In this document: in pieces, positions 12,381 through 25,045 of the stretch
Numbering within the stretch: the first letter of the stretch is position 1
How the letters are laid out: every line of letters begins with the position of its first letter
From: Pardosa pseudoannulata
Lineage: Eukaryota > Arthropoda > Arachnida > Araneae > Lycosidae
Assembly: GCA_032207245.1 (NCBI GenBank)
Contig: CM063501.1
Span: 84,004,365 to 84,068,364, forward strand
DNA length: 64,000 nucleotides
Direction of reading: 5' to 3'
Position numbers and translations under genes: made by a program
The notes under the pieces: generated by a model
Seen by the model: only the letters and a program-made list of their open reading frames with translations
Databases searched by the model: none
What the model was told of the DNA's origin: nothing

Positions 12381-13400
12381 TTTGAATAAATATCCATCCT
12401 GTGACAGCTTTTGTGTCGATGGAAACAACTTTCATTATTCCTATTTTTGTCGCTTATTAAGCTCTCTTCGCTCTTTTTTACTACATATATTATCTGAAAT
12501 TTCTCTCTCGTATAGTTTTTAATTCATTCAAATCTAATCGCTCTTGTGCAGCATGCTGTATAAAACGAAGAAGCGTTCTTCGTATATAGACACTTTATCT
12601 TGATTTTGCAGTTGAAGGAGTATCTTAGTTGGTAAAATGAGTTGATTTTTTTCTCTTTTATCAGTACTGACAATAGATCTGTATCTTTTTTAATTGGTAA
12701 CTAAATTGATAATGTACGATGCATTTTATAAGAACTTCTGAATTTATAACTTATCAGGAAAATTTCAATTGCTTTCGTGATTTTTTTTTTATCGTTATGT
12801 GAGCCTTTATTAAGCTATTTTTGCATTTTATACTCTAGATATTACCTGAAATTTCTCTCAGTCGTATGGTTTTCTATTCAGTTTCTCCTTCAAATCTTAT
12901 CACTCTTGTGCAGAAAGCTGTAAAAAACGAAGACACATTCTTCGTATACATTTGTTTTTTCGGTTGAAGGAGTATCTTGATTGGTAGAATAAATTCATTT
13001 CATTTTTTATCAGTATTGACAGTAGATCTGTATCTTTTTTAATTAGTAACTAAACTGATAATAAGCAATTCACTTTATAGGGCTAAGAGCTTCAGAATTT
13101 ATAAGTTAGTAAAATTTCAATTGCTTTCTGTTTTCAATTACTTTCAATTTTTTTACATCTGTGTTTAACCGTTTCTTGAGACCGCATTTGTGTCGATGAG
13201 AACAACTTTCATTATGCTTATTTTTGTTTGCTTATTTAGCTCTTTCCGCTCTTTTTTTTTAACTCTATATATTACCTGATAGTTCTGTCAGTCGTATGGT
13301 TTTCAATTCAGTTTCTACTTCAAATCTTATCACTCTTGAGCAGTATAATGTAAAAAACTAAGACAACGTATATTTCTCAATTTTAGAGGATTTAAGATAT
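12381..13400. repeat. Tandem repeat, three units of about 360-420 bp
   Basis: TTATTAAGCTCT, TCAGTCGTATGGTTTT, AATCTTATCACTCTTG and TCAGTATTGACAGTAGATCT recur in order, with starts near 12455, 12811 and 13233. The third copy is partial. This array adjoins the previous one, and the two share a TGTGTCGATGRAAACAAC-like block. Confidence 0.75.
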
Positions 13401-14133
13401 TTTATCACGATATATTTTGAGCCTTTTATGAAGATATATCATCGAAATATAAGCTGTTTCATACACCTTACTACAGTACGTCGTAATTTGTGAGAAAATT
13501 TTGGTTAAAATCGAAAGAGATATTTTTGTATCTATTAAGTTTGTGTTTGAAAAATTTAATTGCCGACATTGACAACTGGCTATACTTCTACTTTTAATCA
13601 AATTGCTCAAAAATATTATAAAATGTAGGGATTAATTATTAATCTTATCCATTGTGATAACCCCTCAGGTACACACTTCACTTTAGTGTGTACGAGTACC
13701 CGAAATATCCGAGTGATCCGAGCATATATTTTACCTGATAGTTTCGAGATTGCCTTTGCAGTGGTTGCTCCTTATCGGACTAGACTAAATCAAAATTGGA
13801 CCATGAAAGATCGTAGCCTCTAGTAGATCACCAGCATCTTGATAGCCGCTTCGAGTTGCTGTTTTAGCTAAAGGTTTCTCAGTAAATCATATTGCGCATT
13901 CAAAGTCCTGGGTCGAGATAAGAATACACTTTGCCATTGTGATAAAAAATAAAACACAAAATAAAATTGCATAATGATATGTATATTTGGTTGTAGCTAT
14001 TTCATAGAAATAAAATTATACATGGCTATAATTTTTTGTTTTCCACTTTATCCACAATGTGTGGACTGCTAACTCACTCTTTTTAAAAATAATCAGGAAA
14101 ATTCACCCACGAACGAAAAAGGTTTGGTAATCC
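13401..14133. other. No feature recognised
   Basis: The stretch is AT-rich with a short 72-codon minus-strand chance frame at 13392-13610. A small perfect hairpin, ACACACTTCACT / AGTGTGT, lies near 13671-13691. Confidence 0.35.
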
Positions 14134-14963
14134 TTGGTGTATAGGCTAATGTATTTGTATTTCAGATCTGTTTCTTTTTTTGAAATGCATGAATTTCGAA
14201 AGCATTTCACTGAAAATGTCTTAAATATTTTCCATTATCGCGATGTTTTATGCTCCCTTAACGTGGAAAATCTATGTACCGAGCAATGTATTCTTTTTCA
14301 GAATATCAGTGGAACAGATGGCAGCCAATTAACATGGAGAGAAACAAAAGCCCTTGTCTACCGACATGGGCTGTTCCCAATTCGAAAGTGGCGCATTTAA
14401 TAACCCCCTCTCCGAAAAGATTAATCTTCGGTTCTCGAGCAATTCTAAATTAAAACGTCGGCAGTGTGACCACGAACCAATTACAGCACAATACTGACGA
14501 AATTATTAAGCAGAGAGAGATAATTCTGCAGGTCCACCCAGCTGAAACGGCTTCTGCTGCACACAATAAAGGTTATTTCATTCCATCGTTCAGCTCCTCC
14601 TCTCGAGAGAACAAGATTAATAACGACGGAGTCCGAGAGCCCTGGAAAGTTCACTTCATCAGCCAAAAACCGGTGTAAACGCACGGGGAGTTTTTTCACC
14701 ATTCATGCTAATGGACGGGGGAAGGGAAACCACTGTGGGATGAATGCATGCGGAGATCTGATGGATGTACTTGGACCTCTCTCTGTTGTTTCAAGATGAA
14801 TCGTTTGCTTCGGCTTGTAATCTCTCTCAAGAGAACTCAGGAATACGATTCATTAAACTGGAATCCAAGACGCTATTTTTTTCCTTCTCCGCATAAAAAC
14901 ATTCGTATCCGTTTGCCTGCTCATTGACTCCAGCTTTCATAATTTATGGATGTACTCATTATA
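14134..14963. promoter_or_regulatory. Single-copy island of higher complexity; possible regulatory DNA
   Basis: From about 14200 the sequence is less AT-rich and not repetitive, with several homeodomain-type TAAT/ATTA cores. Short ORFs occur on both strands without a recognisable family. It stands out from the surrounding repeats and could be a conserved non-coding element, but sequence alone cannot show this. Confidence 0.3.
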
Positions 14964-15566
14964 CGTCAATATAACGAACATTCTTAAAGGATCTCGGATT
15001 ATGATGATGATCACTGACTAATATGTTGTCATTCAAATACGAAAGAACCTCATAAAGGGCATAAATCCTAAATCTCCCTATGAAGAATTTTCCAGGAAGA
15101 GCCAAAGTTTTGGAATCAAATATACTATACCAGTATTTATTTTAATTTATTAATTTAATAAAAACGTCAATATAACGCACATTCTTAAAGGATCTCGGAT
15201 TATGATGATGATCACTGACTAATCTGTTGTCATTCAAATACGAATGAACCTCATAAATGGCATAAATCCTAAATCTCCCTATGAAGAATTTTCCAGGAAG
15301 AGCCAAAGTTTTGGAATCAAATATACTATACCAGTATTTATTTTAATTTATTAATTTAATAAAAACGTCAATATAACGCACATTCTTAAAGGATCTCGGA
15401 TTATGATGATGATCACTGACTAATCTGTTGTCATTCAAATACGAATGAACCTCATAAATGGCATAAATCCTAAATCTCCCTATGAAGAATTTTCCAGGAA
15501 GAGCCAAAGTTTTGGAATCAAATATACTATACCAGTATTTATTTTAATTTATTAATTTAATAAAAA
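14964..15566. repeat. Near-identical three-copy tandem repeat, unit 201 bp
   Basis: Three head-to-tail units begin CGTCAATATAACG at 14964, 15165 and 15366. Units 2 and 3 look identical. Unit 1 differs at a handful of sites (for example AACGAACATT against AACGCACATT). The ATGATGATGATCACTGACTAA segment of each unit contains a short (ATG)n. The exact period and near identity indicate a recent expansion or gene conversion. Confidence 0.97.
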
Positions 15567-16023
15567 CACATACTAACACCTTAATTATCCAAAAACTGAA
15601 GCTTGCATTTATCCCTTAAATCAGTTAATGAGATTCTCAGTTCATTTCTATCAGACAAGACCTCCCATATCTGGTATCGATTTATCTGATTACACAGGAA
15701 TTCCGTAAGTCTTATTTATCCAATTATTTAATCTATGTATATAACTTTCTTTAAATAAATTTTAACAAATAAAAATTTTAAAAGATTTTTTTTTCTCCAT
15801 GTTTGCTTTTGAAAACATCTAAACATGCTATGTCAGGAACCTATTTAAGTGAAATTTGAGTCCGTTAACGGGACTTTCACGAAAATATTCAATCGTAAAA
15901 CCGGACCCTTTGCAAAATATCTTATCTTAAAAACGGACTATTACAATATTTTCATGTCAAAATCAGACCTTTCTACAGTCAGAAACTTCTAAGATGCAGC
16001 ATTCTCAGAAATTATTAATCCTA
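15567..16023. other. No feature recognised
   Basis: AT-rich DNA between the three-copy repeat and a Helitron. A diverged pair of GGAC..TTCA blocks near 15865-15975 suggests an old short repeat. Confidence 0.35.
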
Positions 16024-17006
16024 CTAACATATAGCCCGTCATATGACGGGATTAGTAAAATTTTTAATTTTCCAGCATTGTAAAGTACCCTATGAGGCAG
16101 GCAAAAAAAGGTTTGTTTTTTGGCTGAGAATTATCTGGTACACGCTCATTAATTTGTTTATCTTCATACTCCTCTAAAGTCTCCCGATACTGTGAATGCA
16201 GTTTAGAATCACGTTGAATTCATTTAGAAAGATAATTCAAAGTTTTCTTAGCTACGTCAAAGTTATCGTTAAGTTCTTCCCAATTTTTTTCCACAGTAAT
16301 TAATGGAAGTAAAGGAATGACACTATCATTTCCACTACACCCTCGAGGTAGATAAATTCATTTAGTCAAACCGTGTGGTTATGTATAAAAAACAAACACA
16401 CAAACGGACCAACTTCTTAATTTTCAAAGATATATAACTTAAAAGCTAGATATTTATTATTCCGGGAAATAGACTCCTAGACTTTTATGAAAAAGATGTG
16501 TTGTTAATACCGATGATAAAATTTTTATTGCAACAAAAATAATCGATGATTAAATTTAAAATTATCACATATCACATATGTACCTAATCTATCATTTAAG
16601 ACTAATATGAAAGAAACTTATTTAAGTAATGTCTAAGTTAAGTGATAAAACGTACGAAAATAATGCAGACAATATTTAAATAATTTAAAATAGGAAATGA
16701 TTAAATGAGATGATTGAAAGAATAACGTCATAATGCTACAAAAAATTTTTTTTACCTGTTTGGGATAAATTTATAAATTTAATACATCCTGCTCTTAACC
16801 TGGGAAAATGGGGTTTAAATAATGGTATTAAAAGCTCGAAAAGGGGGGAAGGGTGTATTCCGAACTTTTTAAAGACCTGCTTTGAATTTTGCTAACCCTA
16901 ACTCCTCAAGAATCCATTATGGATGCTCCTATCTATTCCAGGAACAACCGCTTCATAAATTCAAAGACAGACGGACAGATAACTTAGGTTATTATTGTAT
17001 AGGGGA
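16024..17006 (-). mobile_element. Non-autonomous Helitron (copy 1)
   Basis: On the minus strand the element starts TCCCCTATACAATAATAACC after an A (17007). It ends with the perfect 16-bp palindrome CCCGTCATATGACGGG (16035-16050), then CTATATG and TTAG, followed by T. A TC start, a hairpin close to a CTRR end and insertion between A and T are the Helitron hallmarks; here CTAG has become TTAG. The 983 bp carry no Rep/helicase frame. This copy is longer than most of its relatives in the window. Confidence 0.85.
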
Positions 17007-17396
17007 TGACTAAAGTTAATGTTTAAAAAGACTTTTAGTAATGCATCTACCATGGCTGGCTTTAAGCGGTAGACAAAGTAAGCGACTGCTTATGGTAACA
17101 AAACCGTCTGAACTAGAGCGATTAAATAAAATAAACACAACCCAAAGATATATAATGTAATAATTCCAATGTAGAAAATAAATTAGAAGAAAGTAGTGGT
17201 TTTGAAAAATATTAAAGTTGATTTCAAGCGCGGAATGCAGCAGCATTTAGGTTTGCCTAAGGTGGTAAAAACGATTGAGGCAGTGTATCTGCTACAAATC
17301 TCCTGTTTGCTTAAACTTTACAAAGTTATTTTTCATGTGAAAGTCTATAGTAACGAAGCTATAGTAAGAAACTATAGTAATGAAACTATAGTAACG

Positions 17397-17400
<4 letters not shown>
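17007..17400. other. No gene recognised
   Basis: Short overlapping ORFs on both strands lack family features. A tandem motif, CTATAGTAAYGAAA, occurs three to four times at about 17345-17400, just before the microsatellite. Confidence 0.4.

Positions 17401-17455
<55 letters not shown>
17401..17455. repeat. (TA)n microsatellite
   Basis: About 55 bp of TA adjoin the first unit of a tandem array. Confidence 0.95.
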
Positions 17456-17458
<3 letters not shown>

Positions 17459-18078
17459 ATTAATTTCTCCTTTAAAAAAATATTTCACTGAATTTTTCTA
17501 TTTTAATCTTTTTATATCTCCAAACAAAGAATATTTTACTAATTTTTTATAATTCTTTGACTCATTGAAACGAAAGGGTATTTTACTTAGTTTTTATAGA
17601 TAAATAGAAATTATATATGTCATTAATTCCTCCTTTAAAAAAATATTTCACTGAATTTTTCTATTTTAGTCTTTTCATTTCTCCAAACAAAGAATATTTT
17701 ACTAATTTTTTAATAATTCTTTGACTCATTGAAGCAAAAGGATATTTTACTCAGCTTTTATAGATGGTCAGTTTTTATAGATAGATAGAAATATATGTCA
17801 TTAATTCCTCCTTTAAAAAAATATTTCACTGAATTTTTCTATTTTAGTCTTTTCATTTCTCCAAACAAAGAATATTTTACTAATTTTTTTATAATTCTTT
17901 GACTCATTGAAACAAAAGGATATTTTACTCAGTTTTTATAGATAGATAGATATTATATATATCATTAATTCCTCCTTTAAAAAACTATTTCATTTCTCCA
18001 AACAAAGAATATTTTACTAATTTTTTATAATTCTTTGGCTCATTGAAACAAAAGGATATTTTACTCAGTTTTTATAAA
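17454..18078. repeat. Tandem array, four units of about 164-178 bp
   Basis: Units start with TGTCATTAATTYCTCCTTTA near 17454, 17618, 17796 and 17960. Each carries CCAAACAAAGAATATTTTAC, TTCTTTGACTCATTGAA and ATTTTACTCAGTTTTTATAG. The last unit has lost an internal segment. Copies are similar enough to be fairly young. Confidence 0.92.
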
Positions 18079-19199
18079 TGGTCGACTTCCGCCAATTTGA
18101 AGAGTTTTTTTTTCCTTCTCTTCGAGATTTTCCCGTGAGCGCCTGCTAGTGTGGCACTAATAGCGATTATAAAATTACGACTGCAAGTTTCTCATCTGTC
18201 ATTTCAGAGAGAGGCGTAATTAATTGCTGTGTGTCATTCATAACTCACCGGTAACAGTGCAGCTTTATGACGCAACGCTGATCTAGTGTATGGCGGAGAG
18301 ACAAATGGACGTAATTAAATCGGATCCTCTCTGATTCTAACTGCTCGATGGAAATATACGATTGGCACTGGCTTGCACAAGCAGCTCGTTATATGTTGTG
18401 CTCCGCAGATGGACGTATAATGGATATTCCCGCGTTTATGCCCAATTACGATCTACTTTGGAGATTAGGCAGCAATAAAAAAAAAAGATGGACCCCGCGG
18501 GGAAAATGTTGGGATCTCGGAAAACGTCGGAAAGTTGGGAGATGCCAGTGAAATAAAAGGAAAAGCGACTTTCGATCCATCAACTGTCAAACTGTTATGT
18601 ATAGATTCATCCGCTTGTGAACGATCGCCTGTTTATCGCATTTCCATCATATAATTCATTCGTTATATTATGAATAACTGCATTGTATTTTTTAAAAGTA
18701 CCTGCGTTTGAAAAGCTTACTTCTTACCGTACATTCCATAGTTTGCAATATGGGATAAATTGATTCATCCCTACCAATCGATCATATGTATTGCTTATTA
18801 ATATCATTTGAAAGATATAGGAAGACGGATGAAGGAATGTAGGCTGACCATCCCTCTGTTATACAATTATATTATTTTTCGTTACTTCATTTAAGAATTA
18901 TTTTAATATCTTTATACGATATCCTCTGAAGGTAAATACGTTTGTTTTTAAGAGAATATCGTATTATTATCATTAAGGCTATAAATCATTTATGGATATA
19001 AAATGATGTCAGTTATACTTTTCAGAGTATGCATTAAGTAAGTGCTCCGATTATTTGACCTTAATTCGTAGTTATTTAGTTTAATTGGTAGTACACAAAA
19101 ACTAGTTAAAACACGAAAAGTTGACGTCACTCTTTAACAAGTACGAATCTACTTGGACGCTACCGAACTCCAATGTAATCGATCATTTTAAGGAGACAA
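18079..19199. promoter_or_regulatory. Single-copy island; possible regulatory DNA
   Basis: From about 18110 to 18600 the sequence is complex and less AT-rich, with GTAATTAATT and GTAATTAAAT homeodomain-like sites and no convincing ORF (the longest is 67 codons at 18348). After 18600 it returns to AT-rich DNA. The function is a guess. Confidence 0.3.
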
Positions 19200-19935
19200 G
19201 ATACTTTAAATCTCAATTTTTTTTAAATATTCAACTTTTAACTGTATTCTTAATGTGACCACAAATAATGCTGTTACATAAAATACTTAAGGCACTAAAT
19301 TTACATCAAAGGAATGTTATATAAATATAAGAAACATTTTCATAAATATTTAGCTGTCCAAGTGAGTTCATTATCAGTATTCCTAGTGCACTGTATATTA
19401 GCATTTATATCAAAACAAAACTGAGTATCGATTTTCCTTTCTATTAAATACAATTTGCATAAAACAATTTTTTAAAATTGTTTAATATTTCAGTAATATT
19501 TTTAGCTGTTTCACGAAATGTTTCTTTTATTTCACAAAGGACTTTTAACCTCCCTTTTTTAAAATATTCATCTTTTAACTGTATTTTTATTGTTACAATG
19601 AATAATGTTATTGCATAAAATATTTTAAGGCACTAAAATCTACATAAAAAGAATGTTTTATTAAAACTGGAAACATTTTCGTATTTATTTAGCTGTCCAA
19701 GAACATTCAGTATGAATGTTCCTGGAATTACATGTTGGCATATTGAGTGTTCCTAGTGCATTCCATACTAGTCAATTTTTTTTTACTTTTTTATTGTATG
19801 TTTAGTATTTATATAGAAACAAAACTGAATATGGCTTTTCCTTTAAATACAATTTATATAAAACAATTATTTAAACTTGTGAAACATTTCAGTAATATTT
19901 TTCGTTGTTTCCTGGTATTACTCCTTCTGTAACTC
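19200..19935. repeat. Two-copy tandem duplication, unit about 340 bp
   Basis: CTTTTAACTGTATT, GGCACTAAA, GAAACATTTTC, TTAGCTGTCCAAG, GTTCCTAGTGCA and TTTCAGTAATATTTTT occur in the same order in two diverged copies, with anchors at about 19233 and 19573. Confidence 0.8.
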
Positions 19936-20132
19936 TAAAAAATATTTTAGGCAGCATAAAACAGTATACCCAGTTTTATTAAAAATGCTTTAATACAAAA
20001 TGTCCGGAAATTTTTGAGAAACGGGAAAAGTTTATTGCACTTGGGATATTTTGAAATCTTCAAAATCAAATTAAAAAATAATTGAAGTTTTAAAATTAGA
20101 AAGTAAGACTAGAAAAAAAAGGGCTTCAATGG

Positions 20133-20308
20133 TTTGGTTTGGAGTGCTACTGTCTGCTTTTTGTAACATAAAGGATAATGAGACCGGGACCAACAACTTA
20201 AAGCCGATTTCGAACGGCTACGAACATCCATACCACTGTGGGATTCGAACCCACGAACTCCGGTGCCGAAGATTACCACCCTAACCAATCGGCCATCGTT
20301 CGGCCGGA
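20133..20308 (-). mobile_element. tRNA-derived SINE with target duplication
   Basis: Read on the minus strand, a tRNA-like head has an A-box-like block GATTGGTTAGGGTGG and a B box GGTTCGAATCC. It is followed by a shared body (GGTCCCGGTCTCATTA) and a tail ending CCAAACCA. An 8-bp direct repeat, TTCAATGG, flanks it (20125-20132 and 20309-20316). This is the most intact SINE head in the window. The cloverleaf is not intact, so it is not a working tRNA gene. Confidence 0.9.
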
Positions 20309-20316
20309 TTCAATGG

Positions 20317-21153
20317 AATAAAATAATCAGCAAGTACAAAAATTTTATTCCAGTATGAAACGTTCACCAAGCTTGACTCTTTTTTAGGGAAAAAAATTAT
20401 TTTATATTTTCAGTTTAAGAATTGTCAATTTGAAGAACACCTCTTTCCTTTGCATTTACTAAACATAATAAAAGATGGCTGTTAAGTTTTTATAGAAATT
20501 CTATTTTAGAACCACCTTATTTTCTACCTAATTTCTTTAACATTGTATTACTATAAACTCACTAAGTTTTTTTTTATTATAACCGTTTCACTTCTCTAAA
20601 AAAGATATTTTATTCATTAAATTCATGCTCTTCTCTGCTTCTCTTTCTTTTTTATAAAAAAATCACTCTTGAATTTAATGTCCATTTATCTTGAACAAAG
20701 AATAGAAATTTCAGCTGAGATGTACTTAGTTTGTAGGGTTTTTTTTTAAGTACAATAGCATTCTGAACATACTGCAAAACAAGAAGCATTTCTTGCTGTC
20801 TTGTAGAAACAACTAGACATTTATTTAAAACCCTATCAAAATAATTTCTGCGTTATATTACAAAATTCTTGTTATTGCTTACTGCTCCGACGGGCATCGC
20901 TGAAATAAATAGCCTATTACCTATACTCATTACAGATATCCATAAAAAATTTAACGTTTAGCATATTAATGACTTGGAAGATCGAGTTAGTCCTTCCTCT
21001 CTAAACGCATTCTGCTTTTATTCACCTGTTAAATTGAAGGTAATGTATGTGAGAACCCAAGATCTTTCCTAATATATTTTTTTCTTTATGTTCACTTTAA
21101 TACATTTCACAGCGGAATGCTTTTAGGAATACTTAAACAGGAGATCGTATCAG
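20317..21153. other. AT-rich DNA, nothing recognised
   Basis: No ORF over 60 codons and no repeat match were noticed. Confidence 0.35.
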
Positions 21154-21560
21154 ATGCAGCGATATTATCTGTTCGCCCCTGGAGGGGTAACTATGCTACT
21201 CCGAGTTCCATTTGCTACTCCATTTTTTCCGACCAACTCACAACCAACAGTCTACCGGGATGGCTACCAGATAATTGAAGGGATCTTCGTTTCCCGTATT
21301 ATGAAACCCCAGTTAATTCTTTATTTGCTTTTTCGGCTAATGGCTTTCAAAAGTGACGTGGAAGTAGATGAATAGTGTGATCTGTCCAACGAGCCGCCAT
21401 CAATCAGGTCGGGAAAATACTGTAATTACGCGATATATTGCTGAATAATTCAAACAGAGGTGTTTAACAGCAGATAAACGCTTGTTCGTCGAAACCTCCT
21501 TGCCTCCATCCCTAAACACTCCCTCCAGTTCTCTCCGGCCTGGTAGTTCGGAGGCAATTT
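21154..21560. promoter_or_regulatory. Single-copy island; possible regulatory DNA
   Basis: The stretch is more complex than its neighbours, with a 73-codon plus-strand frame (21154-21375) lacking any recognised domain and a run CTGTAATTACGCGATATATT. It may be conserved non-coding DNA or an unrecognised exon. Confidence 0.25.
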
Positions 21561-21849
21561 TCCTCAGCTCTCTTTTTCAAATATCTGATATGCTAGATTA
21601 TTCTAATATTACACTGACGAAATTTTCTGATCAATTTATGTCTATATTTATACGTGACTGATATGGATAATGAGTAAAAATTCACTTTGGAAGTACGGCG
21701 ATTGAAGCTCATAATTTGAAATAGCCGACTTGTTGGGCAACTCGTAGCGGCGGAAATGTCAAGATTTTTTAACTTTGCAACCTTTATCAAGCGTCAGTAT
21801 GAAAAAGCATTAAAAAAGTTAACAAATCTAACTTTATGGGATGCAACCT

Positions 21850-22201
21850 TTCTTTTTTCAAGTAACATTCCAGTAACATTATGGGACGTGGGACAACAAC
21901 AACAAGTTAAATCTTTAATGAACTATTTATTTCTAGTTTAGTTTAGTTTGGTTTGGAGTGCTATGGTCTACTTTTTGCAACACGAGGGCTAATGAGACCG
22001 GGACCTACAGCTTAAAGCCAATTCCGAACGGCTACGAGCATCCATGCCACAGTGGGATTCGAACCCACGAACTCCGGTACCGAACGCCAGCACCCAAACC
22101 AATCATCCCTCGTTCGACATTTTATTTCTAGTAATAATAGATTAAAATATTCTTGTTCTTTGTTCAAGTTTAAAGCCTAATTAAAGGGGTTTATTATTAT
22201 A
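21850..22201. repeat. Helitron 3'-flank block shared with 38903-39051
   Basis: Apart from the SINE inside it, this block matches 38903-39051 closely. Shared motifs include CAAGTAACATTCCAGTAACA, GTGGGACAACAACAACAAGT and AAATCTTTAATGAACTATTT. It abuts the 3' end of the Helitron at 22202, as its partner abuts the Helitron at 39052. Confidence 0.9.
21937..22120 (-). mobile_element. tRNA-derived SINE with 11-bp target duplication
   Basis: A 184-bp SINE lies on the minus strand with B box GGTTCGAATCC and a tail of CTAAA-type repeats. The 11-bp TTTATTTCTAG occurs at 21926-21936 and again at 22121-22131. The paralogous block at 38903-39051 has the same sequence without the SINE and with a single TTTATTTCTAG, which proves the boundaries. 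Confidence 0.95.
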
Positions 22202-23017
22202 CTAGCATATAGCCCGTCATATCACGGGATCAGTCAATTATTTAAATTTCCAGAATTGTAAAGTGCCCTATGAGGCTGGTAAAAAAGGGGTTTGTTTTTT
22301 GGCTGAGAATTATCTGGTACACACTCAATAATTTGCTTATCTTCATACTCCTCTAAAGTCTCCCGATACTGTGAATGCAGTTTAGAATCACGTTGAATTC
22401 ATTTAGAAAGATAATTCAAAGTTTTCTTAGCTAAGTCGAAATTATCGTTAAGTTCTTCCCAATTTTTTCCACAGTAATTAATAGAAGTAAAGGAATGAAA
22501 CTATCATTTCCACTACACCCTGGAGGTATATAGAATTTGTTGTTAATACCGGTGATAAAATTTTCATTGCAACAAAAAATAATCGATGATTAAATTTAAA
22601 ATTATCACATATGTACCTAATCTATTATTTAAGCCAAATATAAAAGAAAATTATTTACATAATATCTAAGTTCAGTGATAAAACGTACGAAAATAATGCA
22701 GACGATATTTAAATAATTTAAAATAAGAAATGATTAAATGAGATGGTTAAAGGAATGACGTCATAATGATAGAAAAAATGTTATTTTGACCTATTTATTA
22801 TGTGATAAATTGATAAATTTAATCACTTGCTCTTAAAATGGGGCTTGATATAATGGCATTATAAGCTCGAAATGGGGGGAAAGTGGTGGATTTCGAACGT
22901 TGCTAACCCTAAGACATCAAGAAAGCAATATGGATACCTCTATCCGTTCCAGGTACAACCGCTTCATAAATTCGGGGACAGATGGACAGATAACTTAGGC
23001 TATTATTATATAGGGGA
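22202..23017 (-). mobile_element. Non-autonomous Helitron (copy 2)
   Basis: On the minus strand it runs from TCCCCTATATAATAATAGCC (after A) to the hairpin CCCGTGATATGACGGG (one mismatch), CTATATG and CTAG, followed by T. It is 816 bp with no transposase frame. It is colinear with the copy at 16024 but lacks some internal segments. Confidence 0.92.
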
Positions 23018-23761
23018 TGGTTTATTATCGATTTTCTGGTATTATTAGCACGTTGAATGCGAGGCTAATTTCGCATGTCTTGCCCGTGATCCCACATGAA
23101 TTCCTTATTGCGCAATGAATATTTTGGTGAAAAATAATTACAACAAATTAGTTAATTTGTTTAATCATTTGTAATGCATTATTTTGCTGAGGTCACCAGT
23201 AACCCTCCATGGCATTCAATGATTTGATAGATCTGACACGAAAAGCAGTAAAATAGCTTACAATGGGAATTGATCAAATTGGTGGTAAATATATTTCTTT
23301 ATCACAGACTTAGAAAAAGTTGAGGGGTTGCTTTTCTGTATGGAAAATTGTTCTGTTCAGTCCCGGGTTTAATTTCCGGGTTGAAATCTTGGGGGTTCCC
23401 GTGGTTTCTTTCATGCGTAACATAATTGTGAATTATGAACCCATAGAAGGCTCCTAGTAAAGCTCCCCTTTCCAAACGGGTGAGAATGTAAATTCTTCTA
23501 ATCGGTGAATGAAAAGCCGTCGGAATGAAATCCTCCCTAGCCTATTCCATTGAAAAAAAATCGCCCTTTACCAATAACTTTGAAATCTAGTCAAATATTC
23601 AAATAGCATTAAAACAAACAGACATATTATCATCCCATATTCTAACAAAGGATTAAGACTTTGAAGACGCAGAGATTTTTGATTTTATATATCAGTGACT
23701 TAAAAAAGCAGGAAGGGGGGATAGGAGAAATGTGCCGAATGAAGAAAGAAACGATGGACAA
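23018..23761. other. No feature recognised
   Basis: A 78-codon minus-strand and a 63-codon plus-strand frame overlap near 23642-23878. They partly fall in the foldback arm and are not believed. Confidence 0.4.
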
Positions 23762-24455
23762 CAAAATACTGTACCTCAACAAGTTATCCATAATATATTT
23801 GAATAACTTAATTATGCTATTGATTATTTTTGTTAGGTGCCCCAGATTGTAGATTAGTAAGATACTAACTTTAGACACTGGAGTGTATGGGCTTAAAATC
23901 CACTGTATGCCATTTTATAATCTTCGGGATAGGATTTAAGTTGAAAACCCGAATCTAATGACCTATCGTGTGTCAATTTGAGCACGTCCTAACCCCTAGA
24001 CGTGATGTTGTAAATTGGTGACTCAAGTAGCACGAGTTAAGCTACTATTTAGGTAAATAAAAAATAACAGTATGTAAGTTTTAAATTCAGCTGCATCCCT
24101 TTCCTTTATTTTCATTACTGCTGTCAGCACCTATGTAATGCAACTAACATCTAACAAACTAAATTTTTAAGAAAGGTATTAAAGGTATTCTGCCAGAGAA
24201 TAATAAAGTTTTAAAGTTTGATGATCACTGTATTAAGAAAATGAGAGGGCTTAAATGAATACGTAGAACAAAACATTGTTTTAGTGAAATAAAATGCTTG
24301 TTAAATTTTAAAAATGTAAAATGTGTTGCTGTCTGATGCCACTTGGTCAAATCAAGCACAATTCAGCAATACGCTACTCGTATTAAGGTAAAGGGGCAAG
24401 TTTATGAGAAACAGTTTAATCAAGACACAAAAGAATATAAAAGGAAAGAACATAA

Positions 24456-24486
<31 letters not shown>

Positions 24487-25045
24487 AAAAAAAAAAAATA
24501 ACGTATAAAAAATTTATAAAATTATTTATGGCAGGTATTTATAAGTTTCAACAAATTGTAGGATTGAAATTCTATCAGCCTGCTCTTGCATGTTAAAAAA
24601 CAACTTTCTGTATTGATTAATTCTCAGCATTGCTCGTCAGTTTGAACAATTGAGGATTAGTTAAACATTATATTCTTTCTTTTTCTTCATTAAATATCTT
24701 GTAATTCAATGGCGATATAAACTCAGTGATTTTTTAATTATTTTCTTTTCTGATAGCATTTGACACTTATGAAAGTGTGTGATAAGATTTCTGAAGCAGA
24801 CACTTACTGTTCCGAACAAGTCTATGATCGTTGTTTTAAAACCACAAAAATGGATTTGAAACTTTAAATAAAAATAATAAATTTCTAATCTTTTCAAAGC
24901 AGAACATAAATGAAAAACTATTAGTTTTTAAAGGGGCTAGAGGTAAAATAGAAGAACTTGACCATAATTATGAAAAACTTTTCTCGTAAATAATAAGGTT
25001 AATTTTGTACATTTTTAACACAATCGGATGCCGTGTTCGCAAAGG

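Noticed and set aside
13392..13610. 72-codon minus-strand ORF
   Set aside because: AT-rich chance frame partly inside a tandem repeat.
20220..20300. Genuine tRNA gene
   Set aside because: A and B boxes are present but are followed by the common SINE body and flanked by target duplications; a complete cloverleaf is not evident.
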